This document shows, in pieces, positions 33,871 through 41,091 of a stretch of 64,000 nt of DNA (position 1 is its first letter; the number at the start of each line of letters is the position of its first letter). The notes beneath the pieces are model-generated. The model was not told the DNA's origin. It searched no databases and was given only the letters and a program-made list of their open reading frames with translations. The translations under genes were made by a program, and so were the position numbers. This DNA comes from Pseudonocardia sp. (GTDB lineage Bacteria > Actinomycetota > Actinomycetes > Mycobacteriales > Pseudonocardiaceae): assembly GCF_029263155.1 (NCBI RefSeq), contig NZ_JAJCYB010000122.1, positions 1 to 64,000 of the forward strand, in the 5' to 3' direction.

Positions 33871-34303
33871 GGACGGCGGGGAGATCCGCCTGCGTCCGGC
33901 GCAGGACCTCGGCCACGGTCTCGGCGGCGGTCAGCGGGTCGAGCGGGTGCACCAGCACCGCGTCGGCCTGCGACCAGGTGGCGAGCCAGCGGTCGTCGCG
34001 GCGGCGGACCGTCACGACGATCGGCGGGCAGTCGACGATCTCGTTCTTCAGCTGGCGGGAGACGCCCATGCCGCCGGTGGGCTGGGCCTCCCCGTCGAGG
34101 ATCGCGAGGTCGACCGAGCCGGAGTCGGCGGCCACGAGCACCTCGGCGATCCCGCCGCACTCGACGAACGTGATGCGGCCGAGATCGGGCGCGGGCCGCC
34201 GTCCGACGGCCATCGTGATGGCCTCGCGGACCTCGGGCCGGTGGCTGAACACCAGCACGGTCAGGGACGCCTTCTGGGCCTCGGGCACGGCGGGGCTGTT
34301 CAC
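33863..34303 (-). CDS. Atypical receiver-like protein without output domain
   Basis: This 146-residue protein folds like a response-regulator receiver: LTVLVFSHRPEVREAITMAV (strand 1 and helix 1), VDLAILDGEAQPTGGMGVSRQL with an Asp at the phospho-acceptor place (about residue 70), PPIVVTVRRRDD and ADAVLVHPLDPLTAAETV. The acidic pair after strand 1 is missing (Ser-His in place of Asp-Asp), and the conserved Lys before Pro is His. Phosphorylation is therefore doubtful. There is no DNA-binding domain. It precedes trpD in a coupled pair. GTG 34303 was chosen as the last start before conserved sequence; the Shine-Dalgarno is weak. Confidence 0.65.
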   Translation of the reverse strand: MNSPAVPEAQKASLTVLVFSHRPEVREAITMAVGRRPAPDLGRITFVECGGIAEVLVAADSGSVDLAILDGEAQPTGGMGVSRQLKNEIVDCPPIVVTVRRRDDRWLATWSQADAVLVHPLDPLTAAETVAEVLRRTQADLPAVRG

Positions 34304-34386
34304 GACGCGAACTCTAGAGGAGGGCCGTGGCGAGCCCGACACGAACCGCCGGGGTCCCCGACAGGCTGTAGAAGTTGGTCTGGGGT

Positions 34387-34392
34387 CATAAT
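34387..34392 (+). promoter_or_regulatory. Predicted -10 box of ctaE (leaderless)
   Basis: CATAAT is followed by 7 nt and the GTG at 34400. The alternative ATG at 34391 would lie inside the hexamer and be untranscribed, so this element helps choose the start. Confidence 0.5.
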
Positions 34393-34399
34393 GCTCGGT

Positions 34400-35002
34400 G
34401 TGACGACAGCGGCTCCCAACATCAGCGCGCGCATCCACTCGCTGAACCGGCCCAACCTGGTCAGCGTCGGCACGATCGTCTGGCTGTCCAGCGAGCTGAT
34501 GTTCTTCGCCGGGCTGTTCGCGATCTACTTCACCGCGCGCGCCCAGGCACAGGGTGAGTGGCCCCCGCCGCCCACCGAACTCAATGTCCCGTACGCGCTG
34601 GCGGTGACGATCGTCCTCGTGGCGTCGTCGTTCACCTGCCAGTTCGGGGTGTTCGCCGCCGAGCGGGGTGACGTGTTCGGCCTGCGCCGGTGGTACCTGC
34701 TCACCCTGGTCATGGGGGCGGCGTTCGTGATCGGCCAGGCCTACGAGTACAGCGTGCTCGTGCTCGACCACGACACCACGCTCGCCTCGAGCGCCTACGG
34801 CACCGTCTTCTACATGGCCACGGGGTTCCACGCCCTGCACGTGATCGGCGGCCTGGTCGCGTTCGTGTACCTGCTCATCCGGACGAAGCTGAGCAAGTTC
34901 ACCCCGCAGCAGGCCACCGCCGCGATCGTCGTGTCGTACTACTGGCACTTCGTCGACGTGGTGTGGGTCGGCCTGTTCGCCGTCATCTACTTCATCCGCT
35001 GA
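34400..35002 (+). CDS. ctaE: Cytochrome c oxidase subunit III
   Basis: This 200-residue inner-membrane subunit of the aa3 oxidase has about five membrane spans. Family blocks include SLNRPNLVSVGTIVWLSSELMFFAGLFA, FYMATGFHALHVIGGL (with the conserved His pair) and YYWHFVDVVWVGLFAVIYF near the C terminus. In actinobacteria the oxidase forms a supercomplex with bcc1, and the qcrCAB genes follow directly, 52 bp later. The start is GTG 34400 (VTTAAPNISARIHSLNR), supported by the upstream -10; ATG 34391 is in frame and would add three residues. Confidence 0.92.
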   Translation: MTTAAPNISARIHSLNRPNLVSVGTIVWLSSELMFFAGLFAIYFTARAQAQGEWPPPPTELNVPYALAVTIVLVASSFTCQFGVFAAERGDVFGLRRWYLLTLVMGAAFVIGQAYEYSVLVLDHDTTLASSAYGTVFYMATGFHALHVIGGLVAFVYLLIRTKLSKFTPQQATAAIVVSYYWHFVDVVWVGLFAVIYFIR

Positions 35003-35054
35003 CATGCCACATCCCGAGATGCCAGGCCATGCCGAACGATCCGAAGGCGCGACG

Positions 35055-35885
35055 ATGACCACCACACCGAAGAAGCGCGGCGCGCGGACCAGGTTCCGCC
35101 GCCGCATCGCCGGGGCGATGGCCCTCGGCGTCGGCCTCGTCGCGGCGGGCGGGCTCTACACCGCCCTGGCACCTGCGCCGCAGGTCGCGCACGCGCAGGA
35201 CGACGCCGCGCTGATCGCCCAGGGCCAGGAGCTCTACAACAACGCGTGCATCACCTGCCACGGCGCGAACCTGCAGGGGGTCACCGACCGCGGGCCGAGC
35301 CTGATCGGCGTCGGCGACGCCGCCACGTACTTCCAGGTCGCCACGGGGCGCATGCCGCTCGCGCGCCAGGAGGCGCAGGCCATCCGCAAGCCCCCCCGGC
35401 CCGAGTTCGACCCCGACACCGAGGTCGGTCGCGCCAACCTCGACGCGCTCGGCGCCTTCATCCAGGCCAACGGCGGCGGCCCGGTCACGCCGGCCGAGGA
35501 GGGCACCGCGCTCCGCGGTGAGGACCTCGCACGCGGCGGGGAGCTGTTCCGGCTCAACTGCGCCTCGTGCCACAACTTCACCGGTCGCGGCGGGGCGCTG
35601 TCGTCGGGCAAGTTCGCCCCGCACCTCGACGCCGCGTCCGAGACCGAGATCTACACCGCGATGCTCTCCGGACCGCAGAACATGCCCAAGTTCTCCGACC
35701 GGCAGCTCACGCCGGAGGAGAAGCGGGACATCATCGCCTACGTCACGTCGGTGTCGGGCGACGTCGCAGGTCCGGGCGGCAACGCGCTGGGCGGCATCGG
35801 CCCGACCGCCGAAGGTCTGATCGTGTTCATCGTGGGCCTCACCGGCCTGATCGGCGTCGCCCTGTGGCTGGGAGCCAAGTCATGA
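35055..35885 (+). CDS. qcrC: Cytochrome bc1 complex, diheme cytochrome c subunit
   Basis: This 276-residue protein has an N-terminal uncleaved anchor/signal (about residues 14-40), two cytochrome c domains with CITCH (65-69) and CASCH (169-173), and a C-terminal membrane helix (about 250-272). Met ligands are likely in GRMPLARQ and QNMPKFSD. It passes electrons from the Rieske centre to the aa3 oxidase in place of a soluble cytochrome c. ATG 35055 was chosen; a start at 35004 would add 17 unusual residues. The stop overlaps the qcrA start (ATGA). Confidence 0.93.
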   Translation: MTTTPKKRGARTRFRRRIAGAMALGVGLVAAGGLYTALAPAPQVAHAQDDAALIAQGQELYNNACITCHGANLQGVTDRGPSLIGVGDAATYFQVATGRMPLARQEAQAIRKPPRPEFDPDTEVGRANLDALGAFIQANGGGPVTPAEEGTALRGEDLARGGELFRLNCASCHNFTGRGGALSSGKFAPHLDAASETEIYTAMLSGPQNMPKFSDRQLTPEEKRDIIAYVTSVSGDVAGPGGNALGGIGPTAEGLIVFIVGLTGLIGVALWLGAKS

Positions 35886-37021
35886 CCCTCTCGCACTCCG
35901 ACCAGGCCCACGGGGACGCCCCCCGGCGCCCCACCGCGGCCGAGCTCGACGAGATGACGACCGACGAGCTCGCCACCCTGGCCGCGAACCTCGACGACGT
36001 CGAGATCGTGCACAACCAGCCGAAGTTCCCGATCCCGGGTACGCGCGCGGAGAAGCGCGCCGAGCGTGCCGTCGCGCTGTGGTTCGTCATCTCCGCGGTC
36101 TCGGGGCTGGCGTTCCTGCTGGCCTTCGTGTTCTGGCCCTACGAGTACGTCCCGCCGACCGATCCCGGCTACGGCGTCTACGTGCTCTACACGCCGGTCA
36201 TCGGCGGCACCTTCGGCCTCGCCGTGCTGGCGCTGGGCGTCGGCGTGATCGCCTACGTCAAGAAGTTCTTCCCCGACGAGGTGTCGGTCCAGCAGCGCCA
36301 CGACGGCGCCTCGGACGAGCTGGCCCGCCGCACCGTGACGGCCCAGCTCGTCAAGGCCGGGCAGGACACCACGATCGGCCGCCGCAAGCTGATCACCCGC
36401 GCCGCGGGTGGCGCGGCGGGCGTGTTCGGGCTCGGCCTGACCGTCGCCGCGATCGCGCCGCTGGTGCGCGACCCGTGGGAGGGCGGCGACCAGGCCGCGC
36501 TGTGGACGACCGGCTGGCGCCCCGTCGACGGGGAGACCGTCTACCTGCGCCGCGACACCGGCAACCCCGAGGAGATCTCCCTGGTCCGTCCCGAGGACCA
36601 GGATCCGGGATCGATGGAGACGGTGTTCCCGTTCCGGGAGTCCGAGCGCGGCGACGAGGAGGCACTGCTGCACGCCCTGCGCCGCTCGGACAACCCGGTC
36701 ATGCTCATCCGCCTGCGGCCGGGCACGCCGGTGGTCCAGCGTGCCGGCCGGGAGGGCTTCAACTACGGCGACTACTGGGCCTACTCCAAGCTCTGCACCC
36801 ACCTGGGCTGCCCGACCTCGCTCTACGAGGCGCAGAGCCAGCGGATCCTGTGCCCGTGCCACCAGTCGCAGTTCCTGGCCACGGAGTACGCGCGGCCCAT
36901 CTTCGGTCCGGCCACCAGGTCGTTGCCGCAACTTCGGATTACAGTGAACGAGGAGGGCTACTTCGTCGCCCTCCAGGACATGGACCCCGTCGGACCGGCC
37001 TTCTGGGAGCGGAGATCATGA
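35882..37021 (+). CDS. qcrA: Cytochrome bc1 complex Rieske iron-sulfur subunit
   Basis: This 379-residue protein has the long actinobacterial N-terminal part with three membrane helices (about residues 60-80, 98-122 and 170-192) before the Rieske head. The cluster ligands are Cys305/His307 (CTHLGC) and Cys324/His327 (CPCHQS), with the disulfide cysteines in place. GRRKLITRAAGGAAG before the third helix resembles a twin-arginine-type signal. It is coupled to both neighbours by ATGA overlaps, so the complex is made from one operon. Confidence 0.93.
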   Translation: MTLSHSDQAHGDAPRRPTAAELDEMTTDELATLAANLDDVEIVHNQPKFPIPGTRAEKRAERAVALWFVISAVSGLAFLLAFVFWPYEYVPPTDPGYGVYVLYTPVIGGTFGLAVLALGVGVIAYVKKFFPDEVSVQQRHDGASDELARRTVTAQLVKAGQDTTIGRRKLITRAAGGAAGVFGLGLTVAAIAPLVRDPWEGGDQAALWTTGWRPVDGETVYLRRDTGNPEEISLVRPEDQDPGSMETVFPFRESERGDEEALLHALRRSDNPVMLIRLRPGTPVVQRAGREGFNYGDYWAYSKLCTHLGCPTSLYEAQSQRILCPCHQSQFLATEYARPIFGPATRSLPQLRITVNEEGYFVALQDMDPVGPAFWERRS

Positions 37022-38673
37022 GTTCGATCACCACACCGACCAGCTCCGGCGGCAACGCCGCACTGGCGGGCGCCCTGAACGGCGTCGACGAGCGGTACCA
37101 CCCCGCAGCGGGGATGCGCAAGCAGTTCAACAAGGTGTTCCCCACCCACTGGTCGTTCATGCTGGGCGAGATCGCGCTGTACTCGTTCATCATCCTGCTG
37201 CTGTCGGGCACCTACCTGGCGCTGTTCTTCGACCCCTCGATGGCCGAGGTCACCTACGACGGGTCCTACGACGCGCTGCGCGGGCTGCACATGACCCGGG
37301 CCTACGAGTCGACCCTCGACATCTCCTTCGAGGTGCGCGGCGGCCTGTTCGTCCGGCAGGTCCACCACTGGGCGGCCCTGCTGTTCATGGCCGCGATGGT
37401 CGCCCACATGCTGCGCACGTTCTTCACCGGGGCGTTCCGCAAGCCCCGCGAGGCCAACTGGGTCATCGGTGTGCTGCTGCTGTTCATCGGCACGTTCGCC
37501 GGGTTCACCGGCTACTCGCTGCCCGACGACCTGCTCTCCGGCGTGGGCCTGCGGATCGCCTCGGGCATCACGCTGACGGTCCCGGTGATCGGCACGTGGA
37601 CCCACTGGGCGCTGTTCGGCGGGGAGTTCCCGGGCACCGAGATCATCCCGCGGCTCTACATCGTGCACGTGCTGCTGATCCCGGGCATCCTGCTCGCCCT
37701 CATCGCCGTGCACGTCGGGCTGGTCTGGTACCAGAAGCACACCCAGTTCCCGGGGGCCGGGCGCACCGAGAAGAACGTCGTCGGCGTGCGGATCCTGCCG
37801 GCCTTCGCGGCCAAGGGCGGCGCCTTCTTCGCCGTCACCGTCGGCGTCACCGGCCTGATGGGCGGTCTGCTGCAGATCAACCCGGTGTGGAACCTGGGGC
37901 CCTACAACCCGTCGCAGATCTCCGCGGGGTCCCAGCCCGACTGGTACATGCTGTTCAGCGAGGGGATGGGCCGCATCTTCCCGCCGTGGGAGATCTACCT
38001 GGGCGACTACACGATCCCGGCGGCGTTCTGGGCCACCGCGGCGTTCCTGCCGGTGCTGTTCGTCATCGCGGGGGCCTACCCCTGGATCGAGCGACGCTTC
38101 ACCAAGGACACCGCGCTGCACAACCTGCTGCAGCGGCCCCGCGACACCCCGGTACGCACCTCGCTGGGCGCGATGGCGGTCACCACCTACGTGTGGCTGG
38201 TGCTGTGCAGCATCAACGACTGGATCGCGCTGTTCTTCAACGTCTCGCTCAACGCCACCACCTGGGCGGGCCGGATCGGCCTGCTGATCCTGCCGCCGAT
38301 CGCGTACTGGGTGACCTACCGGATCTGCCTGGGCCTGCAGAAGGGCGACCGCGCGGTGCTCGAGCACGGCATCGAGACCGGCATCATCAAGCGCCTGCCG
38401 CACGGCGAGTTCATCGAGGTGCACCAGCCCCTCGCCGGGGTGGACGCCCACGGGCACCCGATCCCGCTCGCCTACCAGGGTGCCCCGGTGCCCAAGCGGA
38501 TGAACCAGCTCGGCATGGGCGGGCAGCCGGTGCCCGGCTCGCTGCTCACCCCCGACCCCCGCGAGGAGACCCTCGCACTGGAGAAGGCGCGGCACGACGG
38601 TGCCGCCGCCGAGGAGGCGCAGCGACACGGCACGCGGGAGCTGGCCGGCACGCCGAAGGACGTCGAGGACTGA
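37018..38673 (+). CDS. qcrB: Cytochrome bc1 complex cytochrome b subunit
   Basis: This 551-residue integral membrane subunit carries hemes bL and bH and the quinol sites. Conserved blocks include RGLHMTRAYESTLD, VRQVHHWAALLFMAAMVAHMLRTF (heme His ligands), GFTGYSLPDDLLSG, IVHVLLIPGILLALIAVHVGLVW and QPDWYMLFSEG. FPPW takes the place of the usual PEWY-like Qo motif partner region. The hydrophilic C-terminal extension of about 100 residues is typical of actinobacteria. ATG 37018 overlaps the qcrA stop. QcrB is the target of Q203-type inhibitors in mycobacteria. Confidence 0.94.
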   Translation: MSSITTPTSSGGNAALAGALNGVDERYHPAAGMRKQFNKVFPTHWSFMLGEIALYSFIILLLSGTYLALFFDPSMAEVTYDGSYDALRGLHMTRAYESTLDISFEVRGGLFVRQVHHWAALLFMAAMVAHMLRTFFTGAFRKPREANWVIGVLLLFIGTFAGFTGYSLPDDLLSGVGLRIASGITLTVPVIGTWTHWALFGGEFPGTEIIPRLYIVHVLLIPGILLALIAVHVGLVWYQKHTQFPGAGRTEKNVVGVRILPAFAAKGGAFFAVTVGVTGLMGGLLQINPVWNLGPYNPSQISAGSQPDWYMLFSEGMGRIFPPWEIYLGDYTIPAAFWATAAFLPVLFVIAGAYPWIERRFTKDTALHNLLQRPRDTPVRTSLGAMAVTTYVWLVLCSINDWIALFFNVSLNATTWAGRIGLLILPPIAYWVTYRICLGLQKGDRAVLEHGIETGIIKRLPHGEFIEVHQPLAGVDAHGHPIPLAYQGAPVPKRMNQLGMGGQPVPGSLLTPDPREETLALEKARHDGAAAEEAQRHGTRELAGTPKDVED

Positions 38674-38689
38674 TCACCGCCCGTTGACC

Positions 38690-38726
38690 CGAAAGGGCCA
38701 CGCCGATGATCGGCGGGGCCCTTTCG
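38690..38726 (+). terminator. Two-tier hairpin after qcrB
   Basis: CGAAAGGGCC (38690-38699) pairs perfectly with 38717-38726, and inside it CGCCGA (38701-38706) pairs with TCGGCG (38710-38715) around a TGA loop. It lies 17 bp after the qcrB stop. No T-run follows. It is a likely intrinsic-like terminator for ctaE-qcrCAB. Confidence 0.75.
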
Positions 38727-38745
38727 CGCGTCCGGGCCGACCCGC

Positions 38746-38751
38746 TAGAGT
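38746..38751 (+). promoter_or_regulatory. Predicted -10 box for a leaderless mini-ORF
   Basis: TAGAGT is followed by 7 nt and an ATG at 38759, the same arrangement as other leaderless starts in this window. Transcription from here would cross the leader and the ACT-like gene. Confidence 0.45.
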
Positions 38752-38758
38752 GCTACTC

Positions 38759-38812
38759 ATGCGTAACGCAGCCCTCGCCCTCGACGCGGCCGTACGGCCG
38801 CGCGTCGGCTGA
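38759..38812 (+). CDS. Predicted 17-aa leaderless leader peptide
   Basis: This ATG-to-TGA frame of 18 codons encodes MRNAALALDAAVRPRVG. Evidence is positional: the ATG sits 7 nt after TAGAGT, and the stop codon overlaps the left arm of a hairpin (38812-38819 with 38857-38864). The peptide shows no run of a single amino acid, so classic starvation attenuation is not obvious. It could be a translated upstream ORF controlling the ACT-like gene 88 bp downstream, or chance. Confidence 0.3.
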   Translation: MRNAALALDAAVRPRVG

Positions 38813-38888
38813 GCCAGGCTGCCGGCGCGCGTCCCCGCCTCACCCCCGTCACCGAGGCCTGGCTCGGTTCCCCGTCACCCGCGGAACC
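38812..38888 (+). promoter_or_regulatory. Leader with two hairpins before the ACT-like gene
   Basis: AGCCAGGC (38812-38819) pairs with GCCTGGCT (38857-38864), and GGTTCC (38866-38871) pairs with GGAACC (38883-38888). The first arm begins at the mini-ORF stop, and the second hairpin ends two bases before the GGAG at 38891-38894. A ribosome at the mini-ORF stop would melt the first hairpin. Regulatory function is inferred. Confidence 0.35.
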
Positions 38889-38900
38889 CCGGAGCCGATC

Positions 38901-39194
38901 ATGACCGTTCTCGACCCTGCCACCCGCCCGTCCTGGGCCCCCCGCACCACCTGGACCCCTCGCGTCGCCCGCCGCCACGAGATCGTCACCACCGGCGGCA
39001 TGGAGGGCATCCTGCGCGTCGGCGACGCGTTGCGCGCCAGCGGCTACCCGGTCCGGGACTTCACCGCCGACGTGCGCGACGGCGTCCCCTACAGCTCGGT
39101 CACCTGCACGGTCTCACTGACCAGCACCGAGTCCGCCACGTTCGCCGAGCGCATGGGCACGCTGCCCGCGGTGATCTCGGTCGAACCCTGCTGA
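38901..39194 (+). CDS. Small ACT-like domain protein
   Basis: This 97-residue protein has a Trp/Arg/Pro-rich front (residues 1-25) and a predicted beta-alpha-beta-beta-alpha-beta order: HEIVTT, GGMEGILRVGDALRASG, YPVRDFTADVRDG, VPYSSVTCTVSLT, STESATFAERMGTLP, AVISVEPC. This resembles an ACT or ferredoxin-like ligand-binding domain. I do not recognise a named family. The ATG has GGAG seven to ten bases upstream. It converges on the acyl-CoA dehydrogenase gene across a repeat element. Binding of a small metabolite is a guess from the fold. Confidence 0.6.
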   Translation: MTVLDPATRPSWAPRTTWTPRVARRHEIVTTGGMEGILRVGDALRASGYPVRDFTADVRDGVPYSSVTCTVSLTSTESATFAERMGTLPAVISVEPC

Positions 39195-39212
39195 GCACCG
39201 GCAAGCCCGCGC

Positions 39213-39275
39213 TCGCACGCGTTTCGGCCGATCGCACACGCTGCTGCCTGTGCGACCGACCGCAGCGTGTGCGAC
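39213..39275. repeat. 19-bp-period TCGCAC repeat with 13-bp perfect hairpin
   Basis: TCGCAC occurs at 39213 and 39232 (19 bp apart), and the inverse TGTGCGAC at 39249 and 39268 (19 bp apart). Within this, TCGCACACGCTGC (39232-39244) pairs perfectly with 39262-39274 around a 17-nt loop. The element lies between two convergent genes and could end transcription from both sides. Layout matches the array at 31874. Confidence 0.75.
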
Positions 39276-39294
39276 AGCGGCGGGCTGCACGCAC

Positions 39295-41052
39295 TCAGAG
39301 CCATTCCGGGCGGACGTCGAGGGTGGTGCGGTCCAGGCTCTCCAGCAGCACGAACTGCGGGCCGGTGCGGGCCAGCTCGTGGCGCAGGAAGTACGCCGCG
39401 GCGGCGCGCTTGCCGTCGAAGAAGTCGCCCGTCCGGTCGCCCACCGCCACCAGCTGCTCCAACCAGATCCACGCCACGACGACGTGCCCGACGGCCTCCA
39501 GGTAGACCGAGGAGTTGGCCAGCGTGACGGCGGGGTCGCCCGCGGCCCACAGCGCGGCGGTGACCTCGGCGGTGCGGGAGGCGGCCGCGTCCACCGCGTC
39601 GGCCTCGGTGGTGAGACCGACCGCGCGGGCCGTGGTCACGGTGGCCGAGATCGTGTCCAGCAGCAGCCGCAGCCCCGCGCCACCGTCCATCACGACCTTG
39701 CGGCCGAGCAGGTCGAGGCCCTGGATGCCGTGGGTGCCCTCGTGGATCGCGTTGAGCCGGTTGTCGCGCCAGAACTGCTCGACGGCGTACTCGCGCGTGT
39801 AGCCGTAGCCGCCGTGCACCTGGATCGCGAGGTCGTTGCCGTGCAGGCACCACTGCGACGGCCAGCTCTTGGCGATCGGGGTCAGGACGTCGAGCAGCAG
39901 CAGTGCGCGGCCGCGGTCCTCCGCGGTGGCCGCGGTGCGCTGCTCGTCGAGCAGGCGGGCGCAGTAGAGCACCAGCGCCACCGCACCCTCGGCGTAGGCC
40001 TTCTGGGCCAGCAGCATCCGGGCGACGTCGGGGTGCTCGACGATCGCCACCGGCTGCCCCTCGCGGCGGCCCTGCACCCGGCTGCGGGCGTAGTCCAGGG
40101 CGTGCAGGTAGCCGGTGTAGCCCAGGGCCGCCGCTCCCCCACCGACACCGACGCGCGCCTCGTTCATCATGTGGAACATGTAGGCCAGCCCACGGTGCTC
40201 CTCCCCGACCAGGTGGCCGACGGCTCCCGGCTCGTCGCCGGGCCGGTACCTCCCCTCGCCGAAGTTGAGCAGCGTGTTGACGGTGCCGCGATAGCCCATC
40301 TTGTGGTTCACACCGGCGAGCACCACATCGTTGCGCCGCCCGTCGGCGAGGATCTTCGGCACCAGGAACAGCGAGATGCCCTTCACCCCCGCCGGGCCGC
40401 CGGGGATCTTCGCCAGCACCAGATGCACGATGTTCTCGCTCAGGTCGTGGTCCCCGCCGGAGATCCACATCTTGTTGCCGAACAGGCGGTACGTGCCGTC
40501 GCCGCGGGGCTCGGCGCGGGTGGTGATGTCGGCCAGCGACGAACCGGCCTGCGGCTCGGACAGGCACATCGTGCCGAAGAACCGGCCCTCCAGCATCGGG
40601 CCCACCCAGGTGTCGATCTGCTCCGGCGAGCCGTGCGCGAGCAGCAGGTTGGCGTTGGCGATCGTGAGGAACGGGTAGGCCGCCGTGCCGACGTTGGCGG
40701 CCTGGAACCACAGGAAGCACGCCTGCGCCACGGCCTGCGGCAGTTGCATCCCGCCCACCGACTCGTCCATGGCCGCGCTGAGGATCCCGGTGCCGGCGAA
40801 CACCTCCAGCGCCTTGGCCACCTCCGGGATCATCTGCACCCGCTCGCCGTCGAACTCCGGCTCGCGGGTGTCGGCGGCCCGGTTGTGCGGGGCGAAGTGC
40901 TCGGCGGCCACGCGCTCGGAGAGGTCGAGGACGGCGTCGAAGGTCTCCCGGGAGTGCTCGGCGTAGCGCTCCCGGGAGGTCAGCGCGCCGACGTCGAGCC
41001 AGTCGTGGAGCAGGAAGTCGAGGTCACGGCGGGACAGCAGCAGCGAGCGCAC
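39295..41052 (-). CDS. Acyl-CoA dehydrogenase, large DmdC-like type
   Basis: This 585-residue flavoprotein is longer than ordinary acyl-CoA dehydrogenases (about 380). It has the N-terminal extension and C-terminal helical domain seen in DmdC (3-methylmercaptopropionyl-CoA dehydrogenase) and FadE5-like enzymes. Blocks include CLSEPQAGSSLADI (flavin loop), GNKMWISGGDHD, LHAL-type helices, and QVHGGYGYTREYAVEQFWRDNRLNAIHEGTHG, whose Glu is the probable catalytic base. The GTG start at 41052 gives MRSLLLSRRDLDFLLHDWL, a family-like start. The substrate is uncertain, and a general fatty-acid beta-oxidation role is more likely than sulfur metabolism. Confidence 0.85.
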   Translation of the reverse strand: MRSLLLSRRDLDFLLHDWLDVGALTSRERYAEHSRETFDAVLDLSERVAAEHFAPHNRAADTREPEFDGERVQMIPEVAKALEVFAGTGILSAAMDESVGGMQLPQAVAQACFLWFQAANVGTAAYPFLTIANANLLLAHGSPEQIDTWVGPMLEGRFFGTMCLSEPQAGSSLADITTRAEPRGDGTYRLFGNKMWISGGDHDLSENIVHLVLAKIPGGPAGVKGISLFLVPKILADGRRNDVVLAGVNHKMGYRGTVNTLLNFGEGRYRPGDEPGAVGHLVGEEHRGLAYMFHMMNEARVGVGGGAAALGYTGYLHALDYARSRVQGRREGQPVAIVEHPDVARMLLAQKAYAEGAVALVLYCARLLDEQRTAATAEDRGRALLLLDVLTPIAKSWPSQWCLHGNDLAIQVHGGYGYTREYAVEQFWRDNRLNAIHEGTHGIQGLDLLGRKVVMDGGAGLRLLLDTISATVTTARAVGLTTEADAVDAAASRTAEVTAALWAAGDPAVTLANSSVYLEAVGHVVVAWIWLEQLVAVGDRTGDFFDGKRAAAAYFLRHELARTGPQFVLLESLDRTTLDVRPEWL

Positions 41053-41091
41053 GGCCCAGGCTAACCCGTGACCGGCGCGTGAGACCGGCGT

